Shown here: in pieces, positions 33,365 to 40,942 of the stretch | How the letters are laid out: each line of letters opens with the position of its first letter | Numbering within the stretch: position 1 is the first letter of the stretch | DNA from: Epilithonimonas caeni DSM 17710 | Lineage (GTDB): Bacteria; Bacteroidota; Bacteroidia; Flavobacteriales; Weeksellaceae | Direction: 5' to 3' | Assembly (NCBI RefSeq): GCF_000426465.1 | Contig: NZ_AUFK01000009.1 | Location: 124,001 to 188,000 of the forward strand | DNA: 64,000 nt | The notes under the pieces: generated by a model | The model's database searches: none | What the model saw: the letters and a program-made list of their open reading frames with translations, nothing else | Told to the model about the DNA's origin: nothing | Program-made: the position numbers and the translations under genes

Positions 33365-34426
33365 ATGAACAACAATAATATTCCTAATAATATCAATCTT
33401 TCCGACTACACCTTCCCTGCAGAATGGGAAGAGCACGAGGCAACCTGGCTTTCCTGGCCTCACAAAGAAGAATCCTGGCCGGAAAGGATTGATCTGATCT
33501 ATCCTGCTTATGCCAAATTTATTGCGGAATTGACGAAGGGCGAGTTCGTCTGTATCAATGTCAAAGATCATGAAATGCAGGCTTTTGCAATGGAACATAT
33601 TTCCAAAGCTGGCGCAGATATATCAAAAGTTGAGTTTTATTTTAATGAAACGAATGATGCCTGGTGCCGAGATCATGGACCCGCTTTTTTAGTGAACAGG
33701 AATGGTGAAGAACCTCAGAAGATTATTGTGGACTGGGGATTCAATGCGTGGGGTGGAAAATACCCGCCATTCGAATTGGATGATGTGATCCCTACTAAAA
33801 TTGCTGAAGAAAAAGGATTGCCTGTTCTTTACCCCGGAATTATTATGGAAGGCGGTTCTGTTGAATTCAATGGTGCCGGAACGGTTTTGACTTCTAAATC
33901 TTGCCTTCTTAATAAAAACAGAAATCCACATCTTTCACAGGAAGGAGTAGAAGAATTTTTGAAAAAATATTACGGACAAAAGCAGGTTCTTTGGGTAGAT
34001 GACGGAATTGTTGGTGATGATACAGACGGTCATGTGGATGATACCATCCGTTTCGTGAATGAAAATACAGTTCTGACAGTTATCGAAGATAATCCTGATG
34101 ATGATAATTATGAGATCCTTCAAACCAATCTTCGCCAATTAGAAGAAATGACCTTGCTGAATGGTGAAAAACTAAATATCATCAAGCTTCCAATGCCAGA
34201 CGCAGTTTATTGTGAAGGACAAAGATTGCCCGCTTCCTATGCTAATTTTTACATCGCCAACAAGTCCGTTATTGTTCCGACTTACAGATGTGATAAAGAT
34301 ACATTGGCGCTGGAAATTATCCAGAAATGTTTTCCGGATAGAGAAGTCGTTGGAATAGATTCTACAGACATTATTTGGGGATTGGGAAGTTTCCATTGTT
34401 TGAGTCAGCAAGAGCCTTTGGTATAG
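33365..34426 (+). CDS. aguA: Agmatine deiminase
   Basis: A 353-residue member of the peptidyl-arginine-deiminase-like family that turns agmatine into N-carbamoylputrescine. It shows EWEEHEATWLSWPHKEESW, NDAWCRDHGPAFL (substrate-binding Asp), DGHVDDTIRFV (catalytic His-x-Asp), and the nucleophile Cys345 in GLGSFHCLSQQEP. The frame is open 60 bp upstream into the nuclease gene, but ATG 33365 directly after that gene's stop gives the usual N-terminus. Confidence 0.94.
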   Translation: MNNNNIPNNINLSDYTFPAEWEEHEATWLSWPHKEESWPERIDLIYPAYAKFIAELTKGEFVCINVKDHEMQAFAMEHISKAGADISKVEFYFNETNDAWCRDHGPAFLVNRNGEEPQKIIVDWGFNAWGGKYPPFELDDVIPTKIAEEKGLPVLYPGIIMEGGSVEFNGAGTVLTSKSCLLNKNRNPHLSQEGVEEFLKKYYGQKQVLWVDDGIVGDDTDGHVDDTIRFVNENTVLTVIEDNPDDDNYEILQTNLRQLEEMTLLNGEKLNIIKLPMPDAVYCEGQRLPASYANFYIANKSVIVPTYRCDKDTLALEIIQKCFPDREVVGIDSTDIIWGLGSFHCLSQQEPLV

Positions 34427-34432
34427 ATTTAG

Positions 34433-34455
34433 CCTGCAGAATTGCAGGTTTTTTA
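34433..34455 (+). terminator. Terminator of the agmatine operon
   Basis: CCTGCA (34433-34438) and TGCAGG (34443-34448) form a stem with a 4-nt loop followed by TTTTTT. It lies 7 bp after the aguA stop and just before the MFS gene. Confidence 0.82.
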
Positions 34456-34466
34456 TTTTGATTATT

Positions 34467-35864
34467 ATGAGCGACAATATAACTACCGAATCAGTCAAAA
34501 AATATCTTCCTCTTATCTTGGGAACGGCGATTTTTATGCAGATGCTGGATTCCACAATTTTGAATACATCTTTGCCGTCAATTGCCAGAGATCTACAGGA
34601 ATCGCCTTTGGATATGCAGAATGCCATCATCAGTTATGTATTGACTTTGGCCTTGTTTATGCCCGTTAGCGGATTTTTGGCGGACAAATTCGGAACAAAA
34701 AAAATATTTATTCTTTCGCTGGTCTTGTTTTCGTTGGGTTCATTGTTTTGCTCGTTATCTCAAAACCTGACCGAATTGGTGATTTCCAGAGTTATTCAGG
34801 GTGTTGGTGGCAGTTTGATGACACCGGTTGGGAAGTTGGCATTGATTCGGGCCTTCAACAAAAATGAACTCCTGAAAGCAATGAATTTCGCTATTATTCC
34901 CGCATTGATTGGGCCGGTAATGGGTCCGGTAGTTGGTGGATATATGGTAGATTATCTGAGCTGGCACTGGATTTTTTTGATTAATATTCCAATCGGGATT
35001 TTAGGCATAATTCTCAGCTTAAAATATATGCCAAATTATAAGTCACCTGTCATCGACTTTGATCTGAAGGGATTTCTGATTTTCGCATTGGCATCTTTAC
35101 TACTGTCGAGCGCATTGGAAATATTAGGAAATGCACAGAATCTCACACCTGTTTTGATGATATTTTCTTTAGGATTTCTGATGCTTTACTTCTATTACAA
35201 ACATGCTAAAACAGATGACAATCCAATTTTTCCACTGAATCTTTTTAAAGTTCGGACTTTCCGAGTTGGGATTTTGGGAAATCTGGCAACAAGACTTGGG
35301 ATCAGTTCCATCCCGCTTTTGGTTCCGCTGATGATTCAGATCGCTTATGGACAATCGGCTTTGACATCTGGCTGGATTATTGCACCAATGGCGCTTACAG
35401 CGATGTTTGGAAAATCTTTCGTGATTGGGATTTTGGATAGGTTTGGTTATCGCAAAACTTTGATGGTCAATACATTTATCATTGGGATTTTAATTTGTTG
35501 CTTAGCAATTCCGAGTGTTGAAAGTTCTATTTATTGGTTTGTTCCGATTTTGTTGATTCTTGGATTTTTTAATTCGATTCAATTTACATCGATGAATACG
35601 ATTTCAATTGCCGATTTGCGACCTTATCAAAATAGCAGTGGAAATTCTTTGGTGTCAGTAAATCAGCAGTTTGCAATTGGATTCGGGATTGCGTTTGGTC
35701 TGATTGTCTTGAAATTGTTTGAAGGCGACACGACCTTCATTAAAAATCAAGTGCACACAGCCTTCCGATATACTTTTTTGGTTGTAGGTTTTCTTACTAT
35801 ACTTTCCGGTTTGGTTTTCCGAAGACTAAATTTCCGTGACGGTGAGAATATGAAATCGGTTTAA
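34467..35864 (+). CDS. MFS drug-resistance transporter, DHA2 (EmrB/QacA) family
   Basis: A 465-residue transporter with about 14 hydrophobic helices. The first helix carries MQMLDSTILNTSLPSIARDL (DHA2 motif D1), followed by motif A GFLADKFGTKKIF and motif C in IPALIGPVMGPVVGG. It probably exports drugs or other small hydrophobic compounds by proton antiport. ATG 34467 is chosen; a TTG three codons upstream lies in the terminator T run. Confidence 0.88.
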   Translation: MSDNITTESVKKYLPLILGTAIFMQMLDSTILNTSLPSIARDLQESPLDMQNAIISYVLTLALFMPVSGFLADKFGTKKIFILSLVLFSLGSLFCSLSQNLTELVISRVIQGVGGSLMTPVGKLALIRAFNKNELLKAMNFAIIPALIGPVMGPVVGGYMVDYLSWHWIFLINIPIGILGIILSLKYMPNYKSPVIDFDLKGFLIFALASLLLSSALEILGNAQNLTPVLMIFSLGFLMLYFYYKHAKTDDNPIFPLNLFKVRTFRVGILGNLATRLGISSIPLLVPLMIQIAYGQSALTSGWIIAPMALTAMFGKSFVIGILDRFGYRKTLMVNTFIIGILICCLAIPSVESSIYWFVPILLILGFFNSIQFTSMNTISIADLRPYQNSSGNSLVSVNQQFAIGFGIAFGLIVLKLFEGDTTFIKNQVHTAFRYTFLVVGFLTILSGLVFRRLNFRDGENMKSV

Positions 35865-35900
35865 ACACAGATTATTTTCGAATCATTTATCTTTGTGATT

Positions 35901-35928
35901 TTTAGAATTTAATATTTTAAATTCTAAA
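35901..35928. repeat. Perfect 12-bp inverted repeat upstream of the THUMP-like gene
   Basis: TTTAGAATTTAA (35901-35912) is the exact reverse complement of TTAAATTCTAAA (35917-35928), with a 4-nt loop. It contains the half-sites TTTAGAAT and ATTCTAAA also seen in the heme promoters, but with a wider spacing. No T run follows. It could be an operator or an RNA hairpin; it could also end transcripts of the MFS gene, 36 bp upstream. Confidence 0.5.
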
Positions 35929-35951
35929 TAAAAGCTATTGATAATTTACTA

Positions 35952-37166
35952 ATGGATTTTTCAAAACTTATTTCTTCTGATATTCAAAACTATATCAATC
36001 AAAATCTCAATTGTGATTTAACTAAAATGCTATTGAGAAAATCACCATTTTTTGATGTTTCGATTCAGGAAATTGTTCAGCAGATCAAAGGCAAAAAAAC
36101 AGCAGAAAAGAAATTTCCATTTTTAACAAAAGAAGGAATTATCTTTCCTCCAAATCTCAATCTTGAACAAGCTTCATCACAATCGACCGCAAAATATAAA
36201 GCTCAAAATCTGAAAGGAAAAAGTTTTCTGGATTTAACTTGTGGATTTGGGATTGATGCTTATTTTTTATCAAAAAATTTTGATGACGTTACATTGATTG
36301 AACAAAATCCCGAATTGATTTCTATTGTTGAACATAACTGGAAAACATTAGGCAGAAAAGCGAATTTTATTAATGAAAATCTTGAAGAATTTTTGAATGG
36401 TCTTCGAGAGCCTCAGACTGACAAACAGAATCAAATTAAAAATAAGAATAAGTTCGATATCGTTTATCTTGACCCAGCAAGAAGAGACCAGCAAAACAAA
36501 AAGAAATTTTTGCTTGAAGACCTTTCTCCAAATCTATTAGAAATAGAAGAAAAATTACATTCGATTGCAGACAAAATTATTGTCAAATTATCGCCGTTGA
36601 TTGATATTTCATATTTGATTTCAGAATTGAAAAACATTAGTGAAATTCAAATTATTGCGGTTAGGAATGAAGTGAAAGAACTTTTGTTAATTATTGAAAA
36701 TAAAGAGCAAAGAACAAAGAATAAAGACATTCAGATTCGTTGTGTAAATCTTGAATCTGATGAACCAGAGTTTTCATTCAATTTTAATGATGAAAAAACA
36801 GCAAGGTCAGAATTCTCAGAAAGTTTGAAATTTCTTTATATTCCAAACAATTCAATTCTGAAAGCGGGCGTATTTAATATCATTTCGGAAAAATTCGGAT
36901 TGAAAAAACTTCATCCGAATACACATTTTTATACTTCAGAAAATAAAATAGGAAACTTTCCCGGACGAGTTTTAGAAATAGAAAAAATCGATGCGAAAGA
37001 TTTGAAGAAAGGAGAGAAGTATAATTTGATTTCCAAAAATTATCCTTTAAAACCGGAAGAAATCAAGAAAAAATACAAACTGAATGACGGCGGAGATCAT
37101 TACCTGGTTTTCACGCAATCGATTAATGGAAAAGAGATTTTAAAGGCTTCGAGAACCTCAGCCTGA
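35952..37166 (+). CDS. SAM-dependent methyltransferase with THUMP-like domain
   Basis: A 404-residue protein. The Rossmann core has FLDLTCGFGIDAYFLSKNFDDVTLIEQNPEL (about 92-122, motif I) and an FDIVYLDPARRDQQNKK motif near 170 (D-P-x-R-R). The C-terminal part, with KKLHPNTHFYTSENKIGNFPGRVLEIE, fits the THUMP-like PF18096 domain as I recall it. It may modify RNA; substrate unknown. The last few codons lie in an interspersed repeat (37145-37168), so the C-terminus may have been altered by repeat insertion. Confidence 0.8.
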   Translation: MDFSKLISSDIQNYINQNLNCDLTKMLLRKSPFFDVSIQEIVQQIKGKKTAEKKFPFLTKEGIIFPPNLNLEQASSQSTAKYKAQNLKGKSFLDLTCGFGIDAYFLSKNFDDVTLIEQNPELISIVEHNWKTLGRKANFINENLEEFLNGLREPQTDKQNQIKNKNKFDIVYLDPARRDQQNKKKFLLEDLSPNLLEIEEKLHSIADKIIVKLSPLIDISYLISELKNISEIQIIAVRNEVKELLLIIENKEQRTKNKDIQIRCVNLESDEPEFSFNFNDEKTARSEFSESLKFLYIPNNSILKAGVFNIISEKFGLKKLHPNTHFYTSENKIGNFPGRVLEIEKIDAKDLKKGEKYNLISKNYPLKPEEIKKKYKLNDGGDHYLVFTQSINGKEILKASRTSA

Positions 37167-37222
37167 CAGCGTTAGAAATTGTAAAATTAATATCTGTGTT
37201 GTCATCCTAAGGCTTTCGAAGG
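37145..37222. repeat. Inverted pair of interspersed repeats
   Basis: The reverse complement of 37145-37168 (TGTCAGGCTGAGGTTCTCGA...) aligns with 37199-37222 (TGTCATCCTAAGGCTTTCGA...) at 17 of the first 22 positions, giving a large imperfect hairpin with a 30-nt loop. A third related copy is at 48786-48807. The left arm includes the last codons and stop of the THUMP-like methyltransferase gene. Confidence 0.55.
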
Positions 37223-37343
37223 ATATTATAAATAAAGCCTGTAATTTAATTTGTTGATTAACAAAGCTTTAATTAGATGTTAATTATTTCGCCATATTTT
37301 TAAAAATAATTGAATTGCAGTTCATCATCCCGTAAAAATTCAC

Positions 37344-37351
37344 TACATTTG
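37344..37351 (+). promoter_or_regulatory. -7 element of typA
   Basis: TACATTTG matches TAnnTTTG exactly and lies 12 bp before the typA start. A TTG lies upstream near 37315, slightly farther than ideal. Confidence 0.6.
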
Positions 37352-37363
37352 CACGCGTAAAAA

Positions 37364-39178
37364 ATGGATATGCAAAACATTAGAAATATAGCGATTATCG
37401 CACACGTTGACCACGGAAAAACGACTTTGGTTGATAAGATTATTCATGCAACCAACATCTTCAGAGAGAATCAGGAGAGTGGTGAGCTGATTATGGATAA
37501 CAATGATTTGGAAAGAGAAAGAGGAATTACGATTCTTTCAAAAAACATCTCAGTAAATTACAAAGACACAAAGATCAATGTAATTGATACACCCGGTCAC
37601 GCCGATTTTGGTGGCGAAGTAGAAAGAGTTCTGAAAATGGCTGACGGTGTAATCTTGTTGGTAGATGCGTTCGAAGGACCAATGCCACAAACGAGATTCG
37701 TACTTCAAAAAGCTTTGGAACTTGGCCTTAGACCTTTGGTTGTTATCAACAAGGTGGACAAACCAAACTGTCGTCCGGACGAAGTTCACGACCAGGTTTT
37801 CGATTTGTTCTTCAACCTGGATGCTACTGAAGAACAGTTGGATTTCCCAACATTCTACGGTTCATCTAAACAAGGATGGTTCAACACTTCATTAGAACAA
37901 ACTGACAATATTTTCCCATTATTAGACGGGATCTTACAATATGTTCCTGAACCGAAAGTAACTGAAGGTAACCTTCAGATGCAGATTACTTCATTAGATT
38001 TTTCTTCTTTCCTGGGAAGAATTGCAATCGGGAAAGTAACAAGAGGTGAGGTTAAAGAGTCTCAATGGATCGGTCTTGCTCAGGCAGACGGAAAAATCGT
38101 AAAAGGAAAAGTAAAAGAACTTTACGTTTTCGAAGGTCTTGGAAAGAAAAAAGTAACCGAAGTACAAGCTGGAGATATCTGTGCTGTTGTAGGTTTTGAT
38201 GCGTTCCAGATTGGAGATTCTTTTGTTGACTTAGAAAATCCTGAGCCATTGGAAAGAACAGCGATTGATGAGCCAACGTTGAATATGACGTTCTCTATCA
38301 ACAACTCACCTTTCTTTGGTAAAGACGGTAAATATGTTACTTCAAACCACCTTAAAGAAAGATTAACTAAAGAATTAGAGAAAAACTTGGCATTAAGAGT
38401 TCAGCAGACTGATGATGCAAACACTTTCTTAGTTTTTGGTAGAGGTATTCTTCACTTATCTGTTTTGATCGAAACAATGAGAAGAGAAGGTTACGAAATG
38501 ACAATTGGTCAGCCACAGGTTATCTTGAAAGAAGATGAGAATGGTCAAAAACTGGAGCCTTATGAATCTTTGGTTGTTGATGTTCCGGAAGAATTTGCTT
38601 CCAGAGTTATCGACTTGGCAACTCAGAGAAAAGGTGACCTTCACATTATGGAAACTAAAGGTGAAATGCAACATATGGAATTCGAGATTCCTTCAAGAGG
38701 TCTTATCGGATTACGTTCTCAGATGTTGACTGCAACTGCCGGTGAAGCTATTATGGCACACCGTTTCACAGAATACAAGCCTTTCAAAGGTGCAATTCCT
38801 GGAAGAAACAATGGAGTACTAGTAAGTAAAGGAACTGGTCCGGCTACAGAATATTCTATCAACAAACTACAAGATAGAGGTAAGTTCTTCGTTGACCCGG
38901 GTGAGGAAATCTACACTGGTATGATTATCGGTGAACAAAATAAGCCAGGAGATTTGGTTGTAAACATTGTAGAAGCGAAACAGTTGAACAATATGCGTGC
39001 AGCCGGAAAAGATAAAGATACCGGTGTTGCACCAAAGATATTGTTCTCTTTGGAAGAATGTATGGAATATATCCAAGCTGATGAGGCGATAGAAGTTACG
39101 CCAAACTTCATCCGTATGAGAAAGAAAATTCTTTCCGAAGAAGAAAGAAAAAGATTGGAAAGACAGGCGAAAGCTTAA
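37364..39178 (+). CDS. typA: Ribosome-associated GTPase TypA/BipA
   Basis: A 604-residue translational GTPase. G1 is AHVDHGKTTL (13-22), the switch region has ERERGITILSKN, G3 is DTPGHADFGGE, and G4 is NKVDKPNCRP. The later GRGILHLSVLIETMRREGYEM and IPSRGLIGLRSQMLTATAGEAIMAHRF (EF-G domain V-like and BipA-specific) confirm TypA rather than EF-G or LepA. It acts in ribosome assembly and stress adaptation. Monocistronic with its own promoter and terminator. Confidence 0.96.
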   Translation: MDMQNIRNIAIIAHVDHGKTTLVDKIIHATNIFRENQESGELIMDNNDLERERGITILSKNISVNYKDTKINVIDTPGHADFGGEVERVLKMADGVILLVDAFEGPMPQTRFVLQKALELGLRPLVVINKVDKPNCRPDEVHDQVFDLFFNLDATEEQLDFPTFYGSSKQGWFNTSLEQTDNIFPLLDGILQYVPEPKVTEGNLQMQITSLDFSSFLGRIAIGKVTRGEVKESQWIGLAQADGKIVKGKVKELYVFEGLGKKKVTEVQAGDICAVVGFDAFQIGDSFVDLENPEPLERTAIDEPTLNMTFSINNSPFFGKDGKYVTSNHLKERLTKELEKNLALRVQQTDDANTFLVFGRGILHLSVLIETMRREGYEMTIGQPQVILKEDENGQKLEPYESLVVDVPEEFASRVIDLATQRKGDLHIMETKGEMQHMEFEIPSRGLIGLRSQMLTATAGEAIMAHRFTEYKPFKGAIPGRNNGVLVSKGTGPATEYSINKLQDRGKFFVDPGEEIYTGMIIGEQNKPGDLVVNIVEAKQLNNMRAAGKDKDTGVAPKILFSLEECMEYIQADEAIEVTPNFIRMRKKILSEEERKRLERQAKA

Positions 39179-39191
39179 TCTTTATAAATTT

Positions 39192-39221
39192 AAAAGCCTT
39201 CATATTTTTGAAGGCTTTTTT
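39192..39221 (+). terminator. Terminator of typA
   Basis: AAAAGCCTTC (39192-39201) pairs with GAAGGCTTTT (39210-39219) around an 8-nt loop and continues into a T run. It lies 14 bp after the typA stop. Confidence 0.92.
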
Positions 39222-39261
39222 GTTGAGAAATGATTAACTTAGCTTAGTAAATTCATAAAAG

Positions 39262-39456
39262 ATGATAATCACCAAAGAAAAATTGAAGAAACATATTGAT
39301 GATTTCCCAGATGAAATCAGCATTGAGGAAGTTATTGAGAGATTGATTTTTATTGAAAAATTGGAGGAAAGATTACAACAATCTGACAAAAACGAAACAG
39401 TAGATGAAGACCAACTCAAAAGTGAAATTCAGCAATGGTTTACATTAAATGGTTAA
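39262..39456 (+). CDS. Antitoxin of a RelE/ParE-type module
   Basis: A 64-residue, acidic, helical protein (MIITKEKLKKHIDDFPDEISIEEVIERL...) whose C-terminal end overlaps the start of a RelE/ParE-like toxin by 22 bp. Size, charge and overlap fit the antitoxin partner, which neutralises the toxin by wrapping round it and usually represses its own promoter. No DNA-binding motif is clear. Family name not assigned. Confidence 0.75.
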   Translation: MIITKEKLKKHIDDFPDEISIEEVIERLIFIEKLEERLQQSDKNETVDEDQLKSEIQQWFTLNG

Positions 39457-39728
39457 AATCTGCACAATTAGATTTGAAAGATATTTATGATTATATCACG
39501 CATGATTCTAAGAGATATGCACAATTACAAATTGTAAAGATTCAAACTAAAACGGAAATTATAAAATCAAATATTTTTATTGGAAAAATTGTAAGAGAAG
39601 CCAATAACATAAATGTTAGAGAAATCACGGAAGGAAATTATAGAATCATATATAGAATTATTTCTGAAAATGAAATTCACATTTTAATGATTCATCACGG
39701 AGCCAGATACTTGCTAAGGAGAATATAA
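39435..39728 (+). CDS. RelE/ParE-family toxin
   Basis: A 97-residue basic protein with the ParE/RelE pattern: YIKWLKSAQLDLKDIYDYI at the start (first helices), VREITEGNYRIIYRI in the central strands, and IHHGARYLLRRI at the end. Family members either cleave mRNA on the ribosome (RelE) or poison gyrase (ParE); sequence alone does not decide. It is complete and in frame, so probably functional. The pair lies between typA and purU without mobile-element traces. Confidence 0.83.
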   Translation: MVYIKWLKSAQLDLKDIYDYITHDSKRYAQLQIVKIQTKTEIIKSNIFIGKIVREANNINVREITEGNYRIIYRIISENEIHILMIHHGARYLLRRI

Positions 39729-39840
39729 ATTCTCTTTTTTTATTGAAAAACACGATGAAGTCGCAGTTTTCGCAGATATAAATATTCCATAAAAAATCCA
39801 GCGATTACATCTGACCTTTAAAAATTAACGTAAAAACACT

Positions 39841-40674
39841 ATGAAACAATTCACCATAAAAATCACCTGCAAAGACGAAAAAGGTCTAGTTTACAGAATC
39901 TCCGAGATCCTTTTGGAGAATGGGCTTAATATTATCAAGAACGACGAATTCGTGGATAATGAAAAAGCATTGTTCTTTATGAGAACAGAGGTTTCCGGAA
40001 TCGCTGAACCTGAAAAAGTAATTGAACAACTCAAAAAACAATTAGGCGATTGCTCAATTGAATTAAGTCAAAATGAATCCAAAAACGTTGTAGTTTTGGT
40101 GACAAAAGAACATCATTGTTTGGCAGATTTGCTGATAAGAAATCAATTCAAAGACCTTAATTTTAATATTCTTGCGGTTGTTGGAAATTATGAAAATCTA
40201 AGAGAATTGACGGAGAAATTCAATATTCCTTTTATTTATATTCCTGTAGAAAATATCACAAGAGAAGAACACGAAGAAAAAATCAAAACTGTTCTTCAAG
40301 ATTACAACTATGATTATCTTGTGCTGGCAAAGTTTATGAGAATCCTTTCTCCAAGTTTTGTAAAAGATTTCGAAGGAAAAATCATTAATATTCATCATTC
40401 GTTTTTACCGGCTTTCATTGGTGCGAATCCTTACAAACAGGCTTTCGAAAGAGGCGTTAAGATCATCGGAGCAACAGCCCATTTTGTGACGAATGATTTG
40501 GATGAAGGACCGATTATTTATCAGGATATTATCAAAGTTAGTCACTCGAAAACAGCAAAAGACTTGGCTAAAATGGGAAAAGATGTGGAGCGAATTGTTC
40601 TGGCAAATGCACTCAAATTGGTTTTCGAAGACAAAGTTTTTATAGACGGTAACAAGACCATTATTTTCGAATAA
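39841..40674 (+). CDS. purU: Formyltetrahydrofolate deformylase
   Basis: A 277-residue protein with an N-terminal ACT domain (about 3-80; ITCKDEKGLVYRISEILLENGLNI) and a formyl-transferase-like catalytic domain. Active-site residues are in INIHHSFLPAFIGANPYKQA (Asn183, His185) and TNDLDEGPIIYQD (Asp221). It hydrolyses 10-formyltetrahydrofolate to formate and tetrahydrofolate, supplying formate for purine synthesis and balancing one-carbon pools. Followed by a repeat element. Confidence 0.94.
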   Translation: MKQFTIKITCKDEKGLVYRISEILLENGLNIIKNDEFVDNEKALFFMRTEVSGIAEPEKVIEQLKKQLGDCSIELSQNESKNVVVLVTKEHHCLADLLIRNQFKDLNFNILAVVGNYENLRELTEKFNIPFIYIPVENITREEHEEKIKTVLQDYNYDYLVLAKFMRILSPSFVKDFEGKIINIHHSFLPAFIGANPYKQAFERGVKIIGATAHFVTNDLDEGPIIYQDIIKVSHSKTAKDLAKMGKDVERIVLANALKLVFEDKVFIDGNKTIIFE

Positions 40675-40690
40675 CTAAAATGGCAAATTG

Positions 40691-40839
40691 TTTAACACAA
40701 AGGCATAGAGTTTTGAAATATAAATCTGAATAATTAAGGCACAACGATTTTGATATGTTTCAAAATTGAAAAATCGGTGATTTTTATAGTGCCCTAAAAC
40801 TGTTTTCAATACAATTTGGTTTTTTGCCTTTGTGTTTAA
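40691..40839. repeat. Nested inverted repeat element, copy B
   Basis: Outer arms TTTAACACAAAGGCATAGA (40691-40709) and TTTGCCTTTGTGTTTAA (40823-40839) pair, and inner arms TTAAGGCAC (40734-40742) and TAGTGCCCTAAAA (40787-40799) pair. Arm sequences, order and spacing match copy A at 9432-9569, while the loops differ. It occupies the gap after purU and encodes nothing. Confidence 0.7.
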
Positions 40840-40881
40840 CTTTAAATATTAGTATCTCTTTTGGAGTTAAAAAATTATAAA

Positions 40882-40908
40882 AGTATCCAAATAATAGGAT
40901 GCTTTTTT
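40882..40908 (+). terminator. Terminator in the purU-GH10 gap
   Basis: AGTATCC (about 40882-40888) pairs, with one G-T pair, with GGATGCT (about 40897-40903) and runs into TTTTTT. The same T run supplies the TTTG -33 element of the next promoter. Confidence 0.6.
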
Positions 40909-40936
40909 GTATTTCTGATATTATCGTTTAGTTTTG
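40906..40936 (+). promoter_or_regulatory. Promoter of the GH10-like gene
   Basis: TTTG (40906-40909), a 19-bp spacer and TAGTTTTG (40929-40936) fit the consensus well. The -7 element ends only 6 bp before the ATG at 40943, so the transcript may be leaderless. Confidence 0.65.
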
Positions 40937-40942
40937 CAGACT

